Below, in pieces: positions 1-8,608 of a stretch of DNA of 64,000 bases. The notes beneath the pieces were generated by a model. It worked only from the letters and a program-made list of their open reading frames with translations. It made no database searches and was not told the origin of the DNA. Source of the DNA: VXOZ01 sp965220045 (lineage in GTDB: Bacteria; Chloroflexota; UBA11872; VXOZ01); contig OZ244803.1 of the NCBI GenBank assembly GCA_965220045.1, forward strand, positions 2,480,001 through 2,544,000. Direction: 5' to 3'. How positions within the stretch are numbered: position 1 is the stretch's first letter; every line of letters begins with the position of its first letter. A program made the translations under genes and the position numbers.

Positions 1-49
1 CGCCATTGCCGCCTAACCCGACGATACCCACCCGCAGCTTCGTATTCAT
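1..49 (-). CDS. Gfo/Idh/MocA-type oxidoreductase, N-terminal fragment
   Basis: Only the first 16 codons lie in the window; the gene runs off the left edge. The visible residues, MNTKLRVGIVGLGGNG, are a beta strand followed by a GxGxxG-like dinucleotide-binding turn, as at the start of NAD(P)-dependent Gfo/Idh/MocA oxidoreductases. A GGGGGAG Shine-Dalgarno lies just upstream (about 55-62 on the minus strand), which fixes the start. Five more members of this family occur in the window, which supports the call. Any other Rossmann-fold dehydrogenase remains possible. Confidence 0.55.
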   Translation of the reverse strand, partial: MNTKLRVGIVGLGGNG

Positions 50-183
50 ACGCCGCTCCCCCTGTTATCCATTTGTGTCATTGCGCGACGAGTAGTCCAT
101 GGCATAGGACTGCCTTTTGCCCCGCGCAATTCTCCACGTTTGCTACTCACATTCAAGAACCGTGCTTGTTCCGTCACTCCGCA

Positions 184-936
184 TCACACGTCGCCATAGC
201 CCACCGCCGCCAGGAACGCGCGCGCGATCACGGCATGGCCCGGCAGATCGGGATGGATGCGATCCGCGGCCCACACCGCCGGCGGCTGGCCTTCCATCGC
301 CTTGTCAAGAGCAGCTTGGGTGCGAACGAGAATCGCATCGAATTCCACAGCGAGGCGGTGCACAACCGCAATGTACCCATCGATGTACGCGCGGAAGTAG
401 ATTCGTCCCGCATCGAGGACCGCGCTCTCCTGCACGCCACTGCCGCGCAATGCGCCATATTGCTCTTGAACTTCCGCCAAGCTCATACCTGCAGCCGCTG
501 CCGGATCGCCCTGTACCGGCGGCTCGATGACGTACGGCTCCATCAGAATCAGCTTGCCGTTGGCAGCCGCAGGGGTCTGCTGCAGAAGAGTTCGGTACGT
601 CGCTTCGTATTCGTCAAGCGGAACGTGGTCCGCCATCAGACCCAAGATCAGCCGCCCCACGTCGTTGATGCCAATCTTCACCGAGAGCCAGTCCGGCTCT
701 TCGGCAAGCACGTCTTGCTGCCAGCGCGCCGCCAGATCCCGAATGGTGTTGCCGCCAATGCCCTTATTGATAATGGTCAGCCCGTGCGCCGGATACCGTG
801 CGTGCAGCAGGGCCCGCACCAGACTGACGTAGCCCCGGCCGTGCGGTCCATATTCCTCGGTACGTCTCCCGCAGTCGGTGATACTGTCGCCTATGCAGAC
901 GATCTTCTCACCGGCGCCAAAACAGAGCGCTGACAT
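184..936 (-). CDS. SGNH/GDSL-family hydrolase (esterase/lipase-like)
   Basis: A 250-residue serine hydrolase of the SGNH/GDSL superfamily. Block I is GDSITD with the nucleophile Ser18. Block II is the Gly of GIGGNT, block III is IGIND, and block V is DRIHPD with the Asp225/His228 pair near the C-terminus. The length matches single-domain members that deacetylate or de-esterify carbohydrates and lipids. No signal peptide is visible, so it probably acts in the cytoplasm. AAGGA stands about 9 nt before the ATG. The gene lies on the same strand as the partial Gfo/Idh gene, so a sugar-ester substrate is plausible but is only inferred from context. Confidence 0.88.
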   Translation of the reverse strand: MSALCFGAGEKIVCIGDSITDCGRRTEEYGPHGRGYVSLVRALLHARYPAHGLTIINKGIGGNTIRDLAARWQQDVLAEEPDWLSVKIGINDVGRLILGLMADHVPLDEYEATYRTLLQQTPAAANGKLILMEPYVIEPPVQGDPAAAAGMSLAEVQEQYGALRGSGVQESAVLDAGRIYFRAYIDGYIAVVHRLAVEFDAILVRTQAALDKAMEGQPPAVWAADRIHPDLPGHAVIARAFLAAVGYGDV

Positions 937-1336
937 GCGTCAATCCTTCTAAAGTCATGTCCAGGCTGCTTCGTTGGAAGAATTCGCGCGTCTACCGCAA
1001 AACCGAGACCGCGTTGAGCATAAGCGGTTCCGCCGCCAGGAAGACTCACGCATCTGTCCACGGCATTCTACCAAGCTGGGATAGGGAGCTAAAGTGAAGA
1101 CTGCGGCAAACGGGCCGACCCAAAAGGAAAAGTGGCCGGCCAAGCTGTTCTTTGCCCTACGTACCGGTCTACCTCCGCCAAGGAGCGGCTTCGGCAACGG
1201 GTCGCAACAAACCGCGGAGGAGAGGGAAATGCAGTAAGTTGCCCTGCCGAGCTATCAGGCAGGGCGGAGCAAGGAATGGGTGAGAGCCTGCGGTATTGCT
1301 ATCGAATGCCATACTCGAATTACCGGAGCACAGGAC
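937..1336. other. Intergenic region, 400 bp, with one hairpin
   Basis: No convincing gene. The ORFs on both strands here lack a ribosome-binding site and family features. One hairpin, GCCCTGCC/GGCAGGGC at 1241-1265, lies downstream of the integrase-like gene on the minus strand. It has no T-tract, so it is at best a weak terminator. Confidence 0.5.
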
Positions 1337-1744
1337 TTAGTAGAGGGGATGGTCCTGCCGCATCCAGTTCACCGGCGAAAGGGACTCTGCCGGACCCGCG
1401 TCTTCAGTGAGATCGGGCTCAATATCGGTGTCGTCGTAAATGCCTTTGATTTGGTTTGTTTCAAGAACTTGCATGTCTACGAGATCATCGAAAAAGCGTT
1501 CGAGGACTTTATAGCGGTCGTACCATTCGTCGGGGTCTTCAAACTTCTCAGCCCACTCTGCAAAATAGATGACTACGTCTCGTACCGAAATCTCATAAAT
1601 GGTCTTGCGGGCACACATGCAACGGCCGAATTCCTTAAGCCACTGGATGCGCCTGCCTGTTTCCGTTCGCGAAAGCCGCCTTTGATTTGCGAGATAGGTG
1701 GTATATATTCGAAGGACAGAATCCACATCGGTACTACTCGCCAT
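1337..1744 (-). CDS. Hypothetical protein with integrase N-terminal (SAM-like) domain features
   Basis: A small acidic protein of 135 residues. The start at 1744 is chosen because AGGAGG lies about 7 nt upstream; a longer reading to 1822 has no such site. Residues 10-95 look like the helical core-binding domain of tyrosine recombinases: a conserved-looking YLANQRRLS helix, an IYEISVRDVVIYFAEW segment, and a helix ending in VLERFFDDLVDMQVLETNQI that resembles the 'l..FF..L...g.i..NP' signature. The catalytic domain with the R-H-R-Y residues is absent, and no continuation is visible. It could be an integrase remnant, a regulator or an unrelated helical protein. Confidence 0.45.
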   Translation of the reverse strand: MASSTDVDSVLRIYTTYLANQRRLSRTETGRRIQWLKEFGRCMCARKTIYEISVRDVVIYFAEWAEKFEDPDEWYDRYKVLERFFDDLVDMQVLETNQIKGIYDDTDIEPDLTEDAGPAESLSPVNWMRQDHPLY

Positions 1745-1967
1745 CCGATCCCTCCTCACCCAAGCTGATACGCGGTTCCTGTAAAGAGCATACGTCCTTA
1801 ATTCTAAGCGAAAATTAAGCATTCGTCAACCGCTTTAAGCCGACGATGCGCCCGTAAGTCTCCTTCTCACGAGCCGTTTCCAGCGCGATTAGGTGCGTTT
1901 CCTTGCCGCCTGTGTCATAGTTAATAGGATGGTCTAAGTCGGTTCCGGCAATGAGTGACAGGATGCA

Positions 1968-3101
1968 ATGAGCGGCGTAACGACTCCTTCGGAGATTGAC
2001 GAAACCCCTGCAGTGGAAGAACCGGACGGCGCTCCGCTGCCGCAGCATCCCAGCGTGCGCTTTTCGCCGCGCACCAAGGCCGTGGTCGCTATCGGGTTGT
2101 TTGCGCTCGCGGTCTTCTTTGTATACGGGGTGCGCGCGATCATTTGGCCGTTCATTTGGGCGGGCGCGCTGGCGTATCTCCTGGCCCCAATAGTGACGTG
2201 GCTCTGCAAGCACACGCGGCTCCATCGCTTCTGGGTGACACTCATCCTCATGGGGTTCTTCTTCGGTGGCATCGTGTTGCTCTTTACGTTCGGTTACCCG
2301 CCGCTCAGCCGTGAGTTGGAGGGTCTGCGGCGCAGCCTGCCGAGTATCGTGGCGAACCTGGAGAGCACGATCGCGACATACGCCCAGGTAGACCTCTTTG
2401 GGCTGGAAGAAGTCATCGGCACCTCCGGCGAACTGCTGGCCGGCGCGCTGGATTCGGCCACGTCCCAGATGATCGATGCCGCGCTGGAAATCGCCCTCCA
2501 CGTCGTTGAGCTAGCGCTCAAGTTCCTGCTGTGTCTCTTTGCCACCTTCTACTTGCTCCTGGAATCAAACCGCTTTGGCATCTGGGCGCGCCGCATGGTG
2601 CCCGCGCCGTACCGCCAGGAAGTTTCGATGGTAGGCGGTCAGATCGACCGCATGGTCGGCCGGTTCATCCGCGGACAGTTGATGCTGGTAGTGATCATGT
2701 CGGTGGCAACGTATATCGGCCTGAGGATCTTGGGCGTGCCTTACGCCCTCGTCCTGGCGCCGGCGGCGGGCTTCTTGGAATTGATTCCCTTTATCGGGCC
2801 CGTCTTGGCGGCGACACCGGCTGTGCTGCTTGCCCTGGTCTACCCCAGTCCGTTCGGCTGGTCGCCTGTGGTGTACGCGGTAATCGTCGCGCTCATGTAC
2901 ACCGTGCTCCGCCATATCGAAGACTATCTCATCATCCCGAACGTGGTTGGGCGGTACGTGCAACTCAACCCGGTGCTGACGCTTTTTGCTATCCTGTCCG
3001 GAGGAGCGCTTTTCGGTATTTCCGGAATGCTGCTGGCCATCCCAACGGCCGCCATTCTCCGCATTGTGCTCAGCTACCTCTACGTGAAGCTCACCACCTA
3101 G
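1968..3101 (+). CDS. AI-2E family transporter (YdiK/PerM-like membrane protein)
   Basis: A 377-residue integral membrane protein of the AI-2E exporter/PerM family (formerly DUF20). After a polar 35-residue N-terminus there are paired helices (about residues 38-90), a soluble linker with an amphipathic segment (about 100-160), a helix pair near 165-195, and a C-terminal bundle containing the family-typical RFIRGQLMLVVIMSVATYIG, FLELIPFIGPVLAATPA and VGRYVQLNPVLTLFAILSGG. Family members export small molecules or act in Na+/H+ exchange; the substrate cannot be deduced. The following GNAT gene starts 8 nt after the stop, so the two are probably cotranscribed. Confidence 0.88.
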   Translation: MSGVTTPSEIDETPAVEEPDGAPLPQHPSVRFSPRTKAVVAIGLFALAVFFVYGVRAIIWPFIWAGALAYLLAPIVTWLCKHTRLHRFWVTLILMGFFFGGIVLLFTFGYPPLSRELEGLRRSLPSIVANLESTIATYAQVDLFGLEEVIGTSGELLAGALDSATSQMIDAALEIALHVVELALKFLLCLFATFYLLLESNRFGIWARRMVPAPYRQEVSMVGGQIDRMVGRFIRGQLMLVVIMSVATYIGLRILGVPYALVLAPAAGFLELIPFIGPVLAATPAVLLALVYPSPFGWSPVVYAVIVALMYTVLRHIEDYLIIPNVVGRYVQLNPVLTLFAILSGGALFGISGMLLAIPTAAILRIVLSYLYVKLTT

Positions 3102-3109
3102 GCCCCCGC

Positions 3110-3646
3110 ATGCGTGTACGCCGCGCCGAGCGCAACGATATTGACGCTTGCACACGACTCGATGCTTCCTACCAGACCCAATCCGTGTGGGCAATGGAGA
3201 CTCGTTGGGAAGGCAAGCGCCAGCTTTCCGGCTTTTCCGTGCGACGCTTGCCGCGCGTCCTCACGTTGCAGCCGCCCCTCGACGCCGATGACTTGCACGC
3301 CGACTGGAGAAACGGCGACCTCTTCCTGGTGGCGGAAGAAGAAGGCGTGGTTGTTGGCTACCTGGACATGCTTTCGCCCAAGCGGCTCGGCACCGGCCTG
3401 GTGCAAAGCATCGTCGTCCGACCCGATCTGCGGCGGCGCGGAGTTGGCTCCGCCCTGCTGCGCACGAGCTTGAATTGGGCTAGGCACAACCACTTGCAGG
3501 GGCTGTGCATGGACGTGCAATCGCGAAACTACCCCGCGATTCAATTCCTGCACAAGAACGGTTTTCTCTTCAGCGGCTACAATGACCGGTACTACCCGAC
3601 GCAAGACGTGGCCCTGTTCTTCGTCTTGCGCCTGGGCCAAACCTAG
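3110..3646 (+). CDS. GNAT-family N-acetyltransferase
   Basis: A 178-residue GCN5-related acetyltransferase. The N-terminal strand MRVRRAERNDIDAC is followed by VVGYLDML (strand beta4) and the acetyl-CoA motif A, SIVVRPDLRRRGVGSALL (RxxGxG/A). The segment NYPAIQFLHKNGFLFSGYND is motif B. The whole is one compact domain, so a cytoplasmic small-molecule or protein acetyltransferase is expected. The start at 3110 gives a family-typical N-terminus; a longer upstream reading overlaps the transporter gene in another frame and is discarded. Substrate unknown. Confidence 0.82.
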   Translation: MRVRRAERNDIDACTRLDASYQTQSVWAMETRWEGKRQLSGFSVRRLPRVLTLQPPLDADDLHADWRNGDLFLVAEEEGVVVGYLDMLSPKRLGTGLVQSIVVRPDLRRRGVGSALLRTSLNWARHNHLQGLCMDVQSRNYPAIQFLHKNGFLFSGYNDRYYPTQDVALFFVLRLGQT

Positions 3647-3760
3647 AATGAAGTATAGAGAACGCGAGCTATGGCCTGCATGCGTTCCTGCATAGACCTG
3701 GGATTGGATAGCAAAGGAAGTCAGTGCGTAGGCGCCCTCGGCTAAGGAGCAAAGCAATAG

Positions 3761-5074
3761 GTGAATGACGACAAGACCATAAACATTGGACTGATGGGTC
3801 TCGGCGTGGTGGGCAGCGGCGTCTTGCGCATCATCCATGAAAAGGCGCGCGTGCTCGCCAAGGAAACGGGCCGAGACCTGCGCGTGAAGAAAGTCCTCGT
3901 GCGAGACCGGGAAAAGGCCCGTGGCATTGACGTCGAATCCGGCTTGTTGACCACGGACCCGAGCGCGATTCTGGACGACCCGTCCATTCACATCGTGATC
4001 GAGTTGATTGGCGGCGTGGATCCGGCGTATGCGTATGCCAAGCAGGCCATTCAGGCTGGCAAGCATCTGGTCACGGGCAACAAAGACGTGATGGCAAACC
4101 ATGGACCGGAACTCCTCCGTCTTGCCAGCGAGCAAAACGTGGACGTCTATTTCGAAGCGAGTGTCGGCGGCGGCATTCCGCTCATTGGCTCGTTTCGCTC
4201 CGACCTGGTCGCCAATGAAATTCACGAAATTTACGCCATTATCAACGGCACCACGAACTATATCTTGACGCGCATGTCGCGGGAAGGAGCCGCGCTGGCG
4301 GACGTCCTGGCCGAAGCCCAACGCCTGGGCTTTGCCGAAGCCGATCCGACGAAAGACGTGGAGGGGATCGACGCCGCCTACAAACTCGCCATTCTCACGT
4401 CGCTCGCCTTCCGCACCCAGGTCGATCCCGCAGCCATCTACCACGAAGGCATCATGCAGCTCGAGCCGGCGGACTTCCGCTACGCGCAGGATCTCGGTTA
4501 TGTGATCAAGTTGCTGGCGCTGGCGCGACAGGACAACGGGCAGTATGAGGCCGCGGTCCATCCCGCCTTGGTGCCGCAGTCCGCGCCGCTTGCCAGCGTG
4601 GACGGCGTGTATAATGCTGTGTACGTTGTAGGCGACCTGGTGGGCAATGTGATGTTCTACGGCCGGGGAGCGGGCTCGGAGCCGACGGCCAGCGCCATCG
4701 TTGCCGACGTGATTGACGTGGCGCATAACATCATCAGCGGTGTGACCAACCGCATTCCCTATAGCATCGATGCCTGCAAGTCGCTGAAACCACTGGACGA
4801 AGTCGAAACGCGCTTCTACTTTCGCTTGTGGGCCGCCGATCAACCGGGAGTGCTAGCCAAGATCGCGACAGTCTGCGGCGCGCACAGCATTAGTATCGCT
4901 TCCGTGATTCAAAAAGAGGCGGACCCGGTCAACAAGACCGCCGAACTGGTGTTCACTACGCACCACGCGTATGAGCGAGCCATGCAGGCCGCCGTGCAAG
5001 ACATTGCGGCGCTGGACGTGGTAACCAGAGTCGCGGGCTTCCTGCGCATTGTGGACGTGGACGAGCCTGTGTGA
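3761..5074 (+). CDS. hom: Homoserine dehydrogenase with C-terminal ACT domain
   Basis: Reduces aspartate semialdehyde to homoserine with NAD(P)H, the branch point to threonine and methionine. The N-terminus carries the Rossmann motif GLMGLGVVGSG. The catalytic domain has VTGNKDVMANHG, the INGTTNYILTRM core and GFAEADPTKDVEGIDA with the substrate Asp/Lys residues. A C-terminal ACT domain (about residues 355-437, RLWAADQPGVLAKIATVCG) is the usual site of threonine feedback. The length of 437 aa is typical. The start is GTG at 3761, preceded by AAGGAG at 3744. Threonine synthase follows 83 bp downstream, forming a threonine module without homoserine kinase nearby. Confidence 0.96.
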   Translation: MNDDKTINIGLMGLGVVGSGVLRIIHEKARVLAKETGRDLRVKKVLVRDREKARGIDVESGLLTTDPSAILDDPSIHIVIELIGGVDPAYAYAKQAIQAGKHLVTGNKDVMANHGPELLRLASEQNVDVYFEASVGGGIPLIGSFRSDLVANEIHEIYAIINGTTNYILTRMSREGAALADVLAEAQRLGFAEADPTKDVEGIDAAYKLAILTSLAFRTQVDPAAIYHEGIMQLEPADFRYAQDLGYVIKLLALARQDNGQYEAAVHPALVPQSAPLASVDGVYNAVYVVGDLVGNVMFYGRGAGSEPTASAIVADVIDVAHNIISGVTNRIPYSIDACKSLKPLDEVETRFYFRLWAADQPGVLAKIATVCGAHSISIASVIQKEADPVNKTAELVFTTHHAYERAMQAAVQDIAALDVVTRVAGFLRIVDVDEPV

Positions 5075-5157
5075 GCGTGGGGCAGGGCTGCGAGACGGTG
5101 AAAGTGGACGTTTGACGTGACACTACCGCAGCGTCCGTTGCGGCAGAGGGTGGCCCG

Positions 5158-6264
5158 GTGGAATCGGAAACAGGTCTCAAGGATGGTCCTATTGTGAGCA
5201 ACACAGTGCCTGCGGGTCGGAACCTGCTGGCGCATTATCGCGAGTTTCTGCCGGTAACGGGCCGGACGCCGCTCATCAGCCGCGGCGAGGGCTTCACGCC
5301 GCTTGTGCGCGCCCACGCCCTGGAGAAACAGGTCGGGTGCGCCGAACTCTGGCTGAAGCTGGAAGGCTGCAACCCCACCGGCTCCTTCAAGGACCGCGGC
5401 ATGGTGATGGCCGTCGCCAAGGCATTGGAAGAAGGCGCCGAGGCCATTATGTGCGCCTCCACCGGCAATACGAGCGCCGCCGCTGCCGCCTACGCCGCCG
5501 CCGCGCAGATCAAAGCGGTGGTCGTGGTATCCGCGGGCAAGATCGCCCTGGGCAAGCTCGCCCAGGCCCTGATCTACGGCGCGGTGGTCATCGCATTGGA
5601 AGGCACGTTCGACGATGCGTTGCGCATCGTGCGTGAGATTACGGCCCGCAACCCAATCACGGTGGTCAACTCCATCAACCCGTACCGGCTGCAGGGGCAG
5701 AAGACGGCCGCGTTCGAGTGCAGCGACGTGCTCGGCGACGCGCCGGACATTCTCGCAATCCCGGTCGGCAACGCGGGCAACATCACAAGCTACTGGATGG
5801 GCTTCCGGGAATACCACCGGGCGGGGCGTACGACCCACCTCCCGCGCATGTGGGGCTTTGAAGCCGCTGGCGCGGCGGCCATCGTGGAAAACCGTCCGAT
5901 TGAGAATCCCGACACCGTGGCCTCGGCGCTGCGCATCGGCAACCCCGCCAACTGGCAACGCGCCGTGCGTGCGCGCGATGAATCCGGGGGCCTGATCGAC
6001 ACGGTGAGCGATCCCGAAATCCTGGACGCCTACAAGCTCCTGGCGGAGGGTGAAGGCGTCTTTGCCGAACCGGCGTCAGCCGCCTCCGTGGCCGGCATCC
6101 TCAAGCTGGCCGCCGCCGGCGAGGTCAAACCCACCGACCGCATCGTCTGTGTGCTCACCGGCCATGGCCTCAAAGACCCCCAAGTCGCGCTGGACGTGGC
6201 AAGAGACGTGGTTCCCGCCCCCAACGACGTCGGTGAGGTCGAGAAGATCCTCGACTTGCGGTAG
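5158..6264 (+). CDS. thrC: Threonine synthase (PLP-dependent)
   Basis: Converts O-phosphohomoserine to threonine and phosphate. This is a fold-type II PLP enzyme of 368 aa. The PLP lysine sits in NPTGSFKDRGM (near residue 79), followed by the Asn loop in STGNTSAAAAAYAAA, and the PLP-phosphate glycine loop is PVGNAGNITSYW. RLQGQKTAAFE and a C-terminal VLTGHGLKDP are family-typical. The GTG at 5158 has GAGGG upstream; a second GTG at about 5194 is an alternative start that would remove 12 residues without harming the fold. It follows hom on the same strand and probably forms an operon with it. Confidence 0.95.
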   Translation: MESETGLKDGPIVSNTVPAGRNLLAHYREFLPVTGRTPLISRGEGFTPLVRAHALEKQVGCAELWLKLEGCNPTGSFKDRGMVMAVAKALEEGAEAIMCASTGNTSAAAAAYAAAAQIKAVVVVSAGKIALGKLAQALIYGAVVIALEGTFDDALRIVREITARNPITVVNSINPYRLQGQKTAAFECSDVLGDAPDILAIPVGNAGNITSYWMGFREYHRAGRTTHLPRMWGFEAAGAAAIVENRPIENPDTVASALRIGNPANWQRAVRARDESGGLIDTVSDPEILDAYKLLAEGEGVFAEPASAASVAGILKLAAAGEVKPTDRIVCVLTGHGLKDPQVALDVARDVVPAPNDVGEVEKILDLR

Positions 6265-6441
6265 GTGCCGCTGGGCTGAAGTAGACAGGGGGACACGGGA
6301 TCGCACGCGGTACTCCGGCGAGGGCAGGCTCAGCATTTTCCCGCGTGAGAGCCGGCGCATCATCAGGCTGAAATTGCTGTCAGCACTCCCACGGCAAGTA
6401 GTTACCAGTTTTCGATACCTTGCACATCTCTTCCAGAATAC

Positions 6442-6468
6442 GTATACTTGAATAAAGTGTTAGTATAC
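6442..6468 (+). promoter_or_regulatory. Paired GTATAC palindromes before the vapBC-type pair (putative operator)
   Basis: Two identical palindromic hexamers, GTATAC at 6442-6447 and 6463-6468, are spaced 21 bp start to start, which is two helical turns. They lie just upstream of the AGGAGG (6474-6479) of the antitoxin gene. RHH/antitoxin complexes commonly autorepress by binding such paired half-sites. The assignment is inferred. Confidence 0.4.
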
Positions 6469-6491
6469 TGATTAGGAGGCGACAAGCCGGG

Positions 6492-6719
6492 ATGAAGCAA
6501 AAACTCACGATCACCGTGGACGCCGAACTCCTGCCGGCGGCCAAACGGTATGCCCGCGCCCGCGGCGTATCACTTTCGTCGCTGATTGAGCAATCGCTCC
6601 GGGAAATGGCGGGGGAGGACACTCCGTCCTTCTCCTCGCGCTGGCGCGGCAAGTTTCAGGCGGCGGAACGTGATGATGACCCGCGCTACGCGGCGCTGGC
6701 CAAGAAGTATCTGGAATGA
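6492..6719 (+). CDS. Antitoxin, VapB-like ribbon-helix-helix type (DUF6364-like)
   Basis: A 75-residue protein with the ribbon strand KQKLTITVDAELLPAAKRYA followed by the helix ARGVSLSSLIEQSLREMA, the pattern of ribbon-helix-helix antitoxins. A basic and acidic C-terminal tail (residues 45-75) would wrap the toxin. AGGAGG lies 12 nt upstream. Its stop overlaps the start of the PIN toxin gene (ATGA), so the two are translationally coupled. It should neutralise the toxin and autoregulate the operon, possibly through the GTATAC pair upstream. Confidence 0.82.
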   Translation: MKQKLTITVDAELLPAAKRYARARGVSLSSLIEQSLREMAGEDTPSFSSRWRGKFQAAERDDDPRYAALAKKYLE

Positions 6720-7123
6720 TACTCCTTGACACCGACGTGCTCATAGACGTGGCCCTTGATAGGCGTCCGCACGCCGACCCAGCCGCGCAACTTGTGGACC
6801 GGATCGAGCATGGCGCGGAGGCGGCCTTCATCGCCTGGCACTCTGTAGCGAACTTCTACTACCTCGTTGCCCCCGCGCTGGGAGGCGTGAACGCGCGTGA
6901 TTTCATTGTGGAACTCACGCGCTTTGTCGCGGTGGCTACGACTGACACCGCAGGCATCCGCTATGCCGCCGCGTTGCCGATGGCCGACTTCGAGGACGCC
7001 ATGCAAGTGGCTGCCGCCCGTGCGTGCGGGGCGCGGCACATCGTCACGCGGAACGTCAAGGACTACGCACGGTCGCCAATCCGCGCGCTCACTCCCCAAG
7101 AGGCGCTCAACGAACTGTTCTGA
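6716..7123 (+). CDS. PIN-domain ribonuclease toxin (VapC-like)
   Basis: A 135-residue single PIN domain. The first acidic residue is in MILLDTDVLIDVALDR (Asp6). A further conserved position is Ser/Asn in WHSVANFYYL, and ADFEDAMQVAAARACGARHIVTRNVKDY supplies the second acidic cluster and the TRNxKD motif. PIN toxins cleave RNA (often tRNA or rRNA) with Mg2+. The gene overlaps the antitoxin by 4 nt, the classical antitoxin-toxin order. Catalytic residues look intact, so the toxin is probably active. Confidence 0.87.
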   Translation: MILLDTDVLIDVALDRRPHADPAAQLVDRIEHGAEAAFIAWHSVANFYYLVAPALGGVNARDFIVELTRFVAVATTDTAGIRYAAALPMADFEDAMQVAAARACGARHIVTRNVKDYARSPIRALTPQEALNELF

Positions 7124-7265
7124 ACACCCTGTAGCCAGTCCCAATCCCCTGCCCGTACGCGAAGCACCCTGAAGTTTACCGCACGCGCCATCCTCGGCTG
7201 AGTCAGACAGATGGCGGACTTCACATTCAAGAGCCCTGCGGAGAGTAGCTCGCGCGACCGCTAGC

Positions 7266-8525
7266 TCAGCAGGAGAGCGCTTCTTTGCGGGCCTCGTCGC
7301 GGTTGGCTTCGCTGGTGCGGCCCATGGCGCGGTAGATCTGGGCGCGAACGCTGAACACGTCGCGTTCATTCGGGCTGCTTTCCGCCGCCGCGTTGGCGTC
7401 TGCCAGTGCCGCGTCGAGCCGGTTCTTGGCCAGGAAGACCTTGGCGCGGCCCACGTAGGCCCAGCTGGCATGGTCGCTCAGTTGCAGGGCCCTATCCGCG
7501 TCGGATTCCGCCTCGTTGAGGTTCCCCAAGCCAAGTTGCGCCAGCGAGCGGGTGTCGTAGCACTCGGCGCACTCGTCATCGATTTCAATTGACCTATTCG
7601 CGTCTTCCAGGGCCTTTTCATACTCGCCCGCCTTGGCGTAGGCCCACGCGCGCGCGTTGTACCCAAAACTGCCCTCCGGCGCCATGTTGATTTCGCGGGT
7701 GGCATCGGTGATGGCGTTCTCATATTGCTCAAGCGCAAGATAGACGGCAATGCGGGCGAGATAAGCACCCGAGTAGTCCGGCACCATCTGGGTAACCACG
7801 TTGGCGTCCGCCAAGGCGTCTATGCAGGCACCGACCTTGATGCCCAAGTACGCCCGCACACGGTAGGCCTCGGGGTTTGCCGGATCCAGGAGGATCGCGT
7901 CGTCGGCGTCCTCCAGCGCCTTTTCATATTCGCCCATGCCCTGGTATACCTTCGCCCGGGTCAGGTAGCGGTGAGCGGTCTCGGGATCCAGAGAGATGGC
8001 GTAGCTGGCGTCTTCCAGGGCTTTCTCGTAGTCTTCCTGCAGCAGATAGACGTTGGCGCGCATGCCGTAGGCGTCCACCATGCTGGGGTCGGCTTCGATG
8101 AGCGTATCCAGGTCTTCCAGTGCTTTGCTGTAGCGGTCGAGTTGCACTGCCACCAGGGCGCGGAGCAAGCGGTATTGCGGATTCTCGCCATCCAATTCTA
8201 CGGCGCTATCCAACTCCCGCATGGCGCTATTGAAGTCGTACTCGTTGATATACTCAATCGAGCGTTGGAAGTGCTCCTGCGCCGCTACTTCCGTGCCGCC
8301 GCGCATATTGGCAACCGTCTGCTGCTGGAGCGGCTGCAAGAAGCGGGGATAGATGATGAAGGCAAACACCGCGACCACCGCGATGACGGCAACCACGGCG
8401 ATGCCGATCGTCCGCTCGCGGTCGGACTTGCGCCGCGACTCTACGTCATCCGAGTTTGATAGACGCGGGTCGCGAATCGGCTGATCTTCATTGTCGTTTT
8501 CGTCCGGGGGCTTTTGCTCGTCCAT
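7266..8525 (-). CDS. Membrane-anchored TPR-repeat protein
   Basis: About 419 residues. A short acidic cytoplasmic N-terminus is followed by one transmembrane helix (IGIAVVAVIAVVAVFAFII, about residues 41-60) and then roughly nine tetratricopeptide repeats filling the rest of the chain, for example YEKALEDASYAISLDPETA and YEKALEDADDAILLDPANP. TPR arrays are protein-binding scaffolds; the type II topology puts this one outside the membrane. The start at 8525 is chosen for a GGAGG 5 nt upstream. A longer in-frame start at 8579 would translate three 21-bp tandem repeats and has no ribosome-binding site. Partner unknown. Confidence 0.85.
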   Translation of the reverse strand: MDEQKPPDENDNEDQPIRDPRLSNSDDVESRRKSDRERTIGIAVVAVIAVVAVFAFIIYPRFLQPLQQQTVANMRGGTEVAAQEHFQRSIEYINEYDFNSAMRELDSAVELDGENPQYRLLRALVAVQLDRYSKALEDLDTLIEADPSMVDAYGMRANVYLLQEDYEKALEDASYAISLDPETAHRYLTRAKVYQGMGEYEKALEDADDAILLDPANPEAYRVRAYLGIKVGACIDALADANVVTQMVPDYSGAYLARIAVYLALEQYENAITDATREINMAPEGSFGYNARAWAYAKAGEYEKALEDANRSIEIDDECAECYDTRSLAQLGLGNLNEAESDADRALQLSDHASWAYVGRAKVFLAKNRLDAALADANAAAESSPNERDVFSVRAQIYRAMGRTSEANRDEARKEALSC

Positions 8526-8534
8526 GGCATCCTC

Positions 8535-8597
8535 CACGTCATCGCGACGGGACTTCACGTCATCGTGACAGGACTTCACGTCATCGTGACAAGAATC
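8535..8597. repeat. Three tandem 21-bp repeats directly upstream of the TPR gene
   Basis: Units start at 8535, 8556 and 8577. Each begins CACGTCATCG(T/C)GAC. The core TCACGTCATCGTGA is an interrupted inverted repeat (TCACG-N4-CGTGA), as expected for a regulator site present in three phased copies. They abut the Shine-Dalgarno of the TPR gene, so a bound protein would block its expression. Confidence 0.6.
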
Positions 8598-8608
8598 GCA
8601 CTGTTTAC

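Noticed and set aside
2531..3109. Extended N-terminus of the GNAT gene
   Set aside because: It overlaps the AI-2E permease in another frame; the start at 3110 gives a normal GNAT domain.
3098..4843. 581-residue minus-strand ORF
   Set aside because: Antisense shadow of homoserine dehydrogenase and the GNAT gene; Arg/His-rich with no family features.
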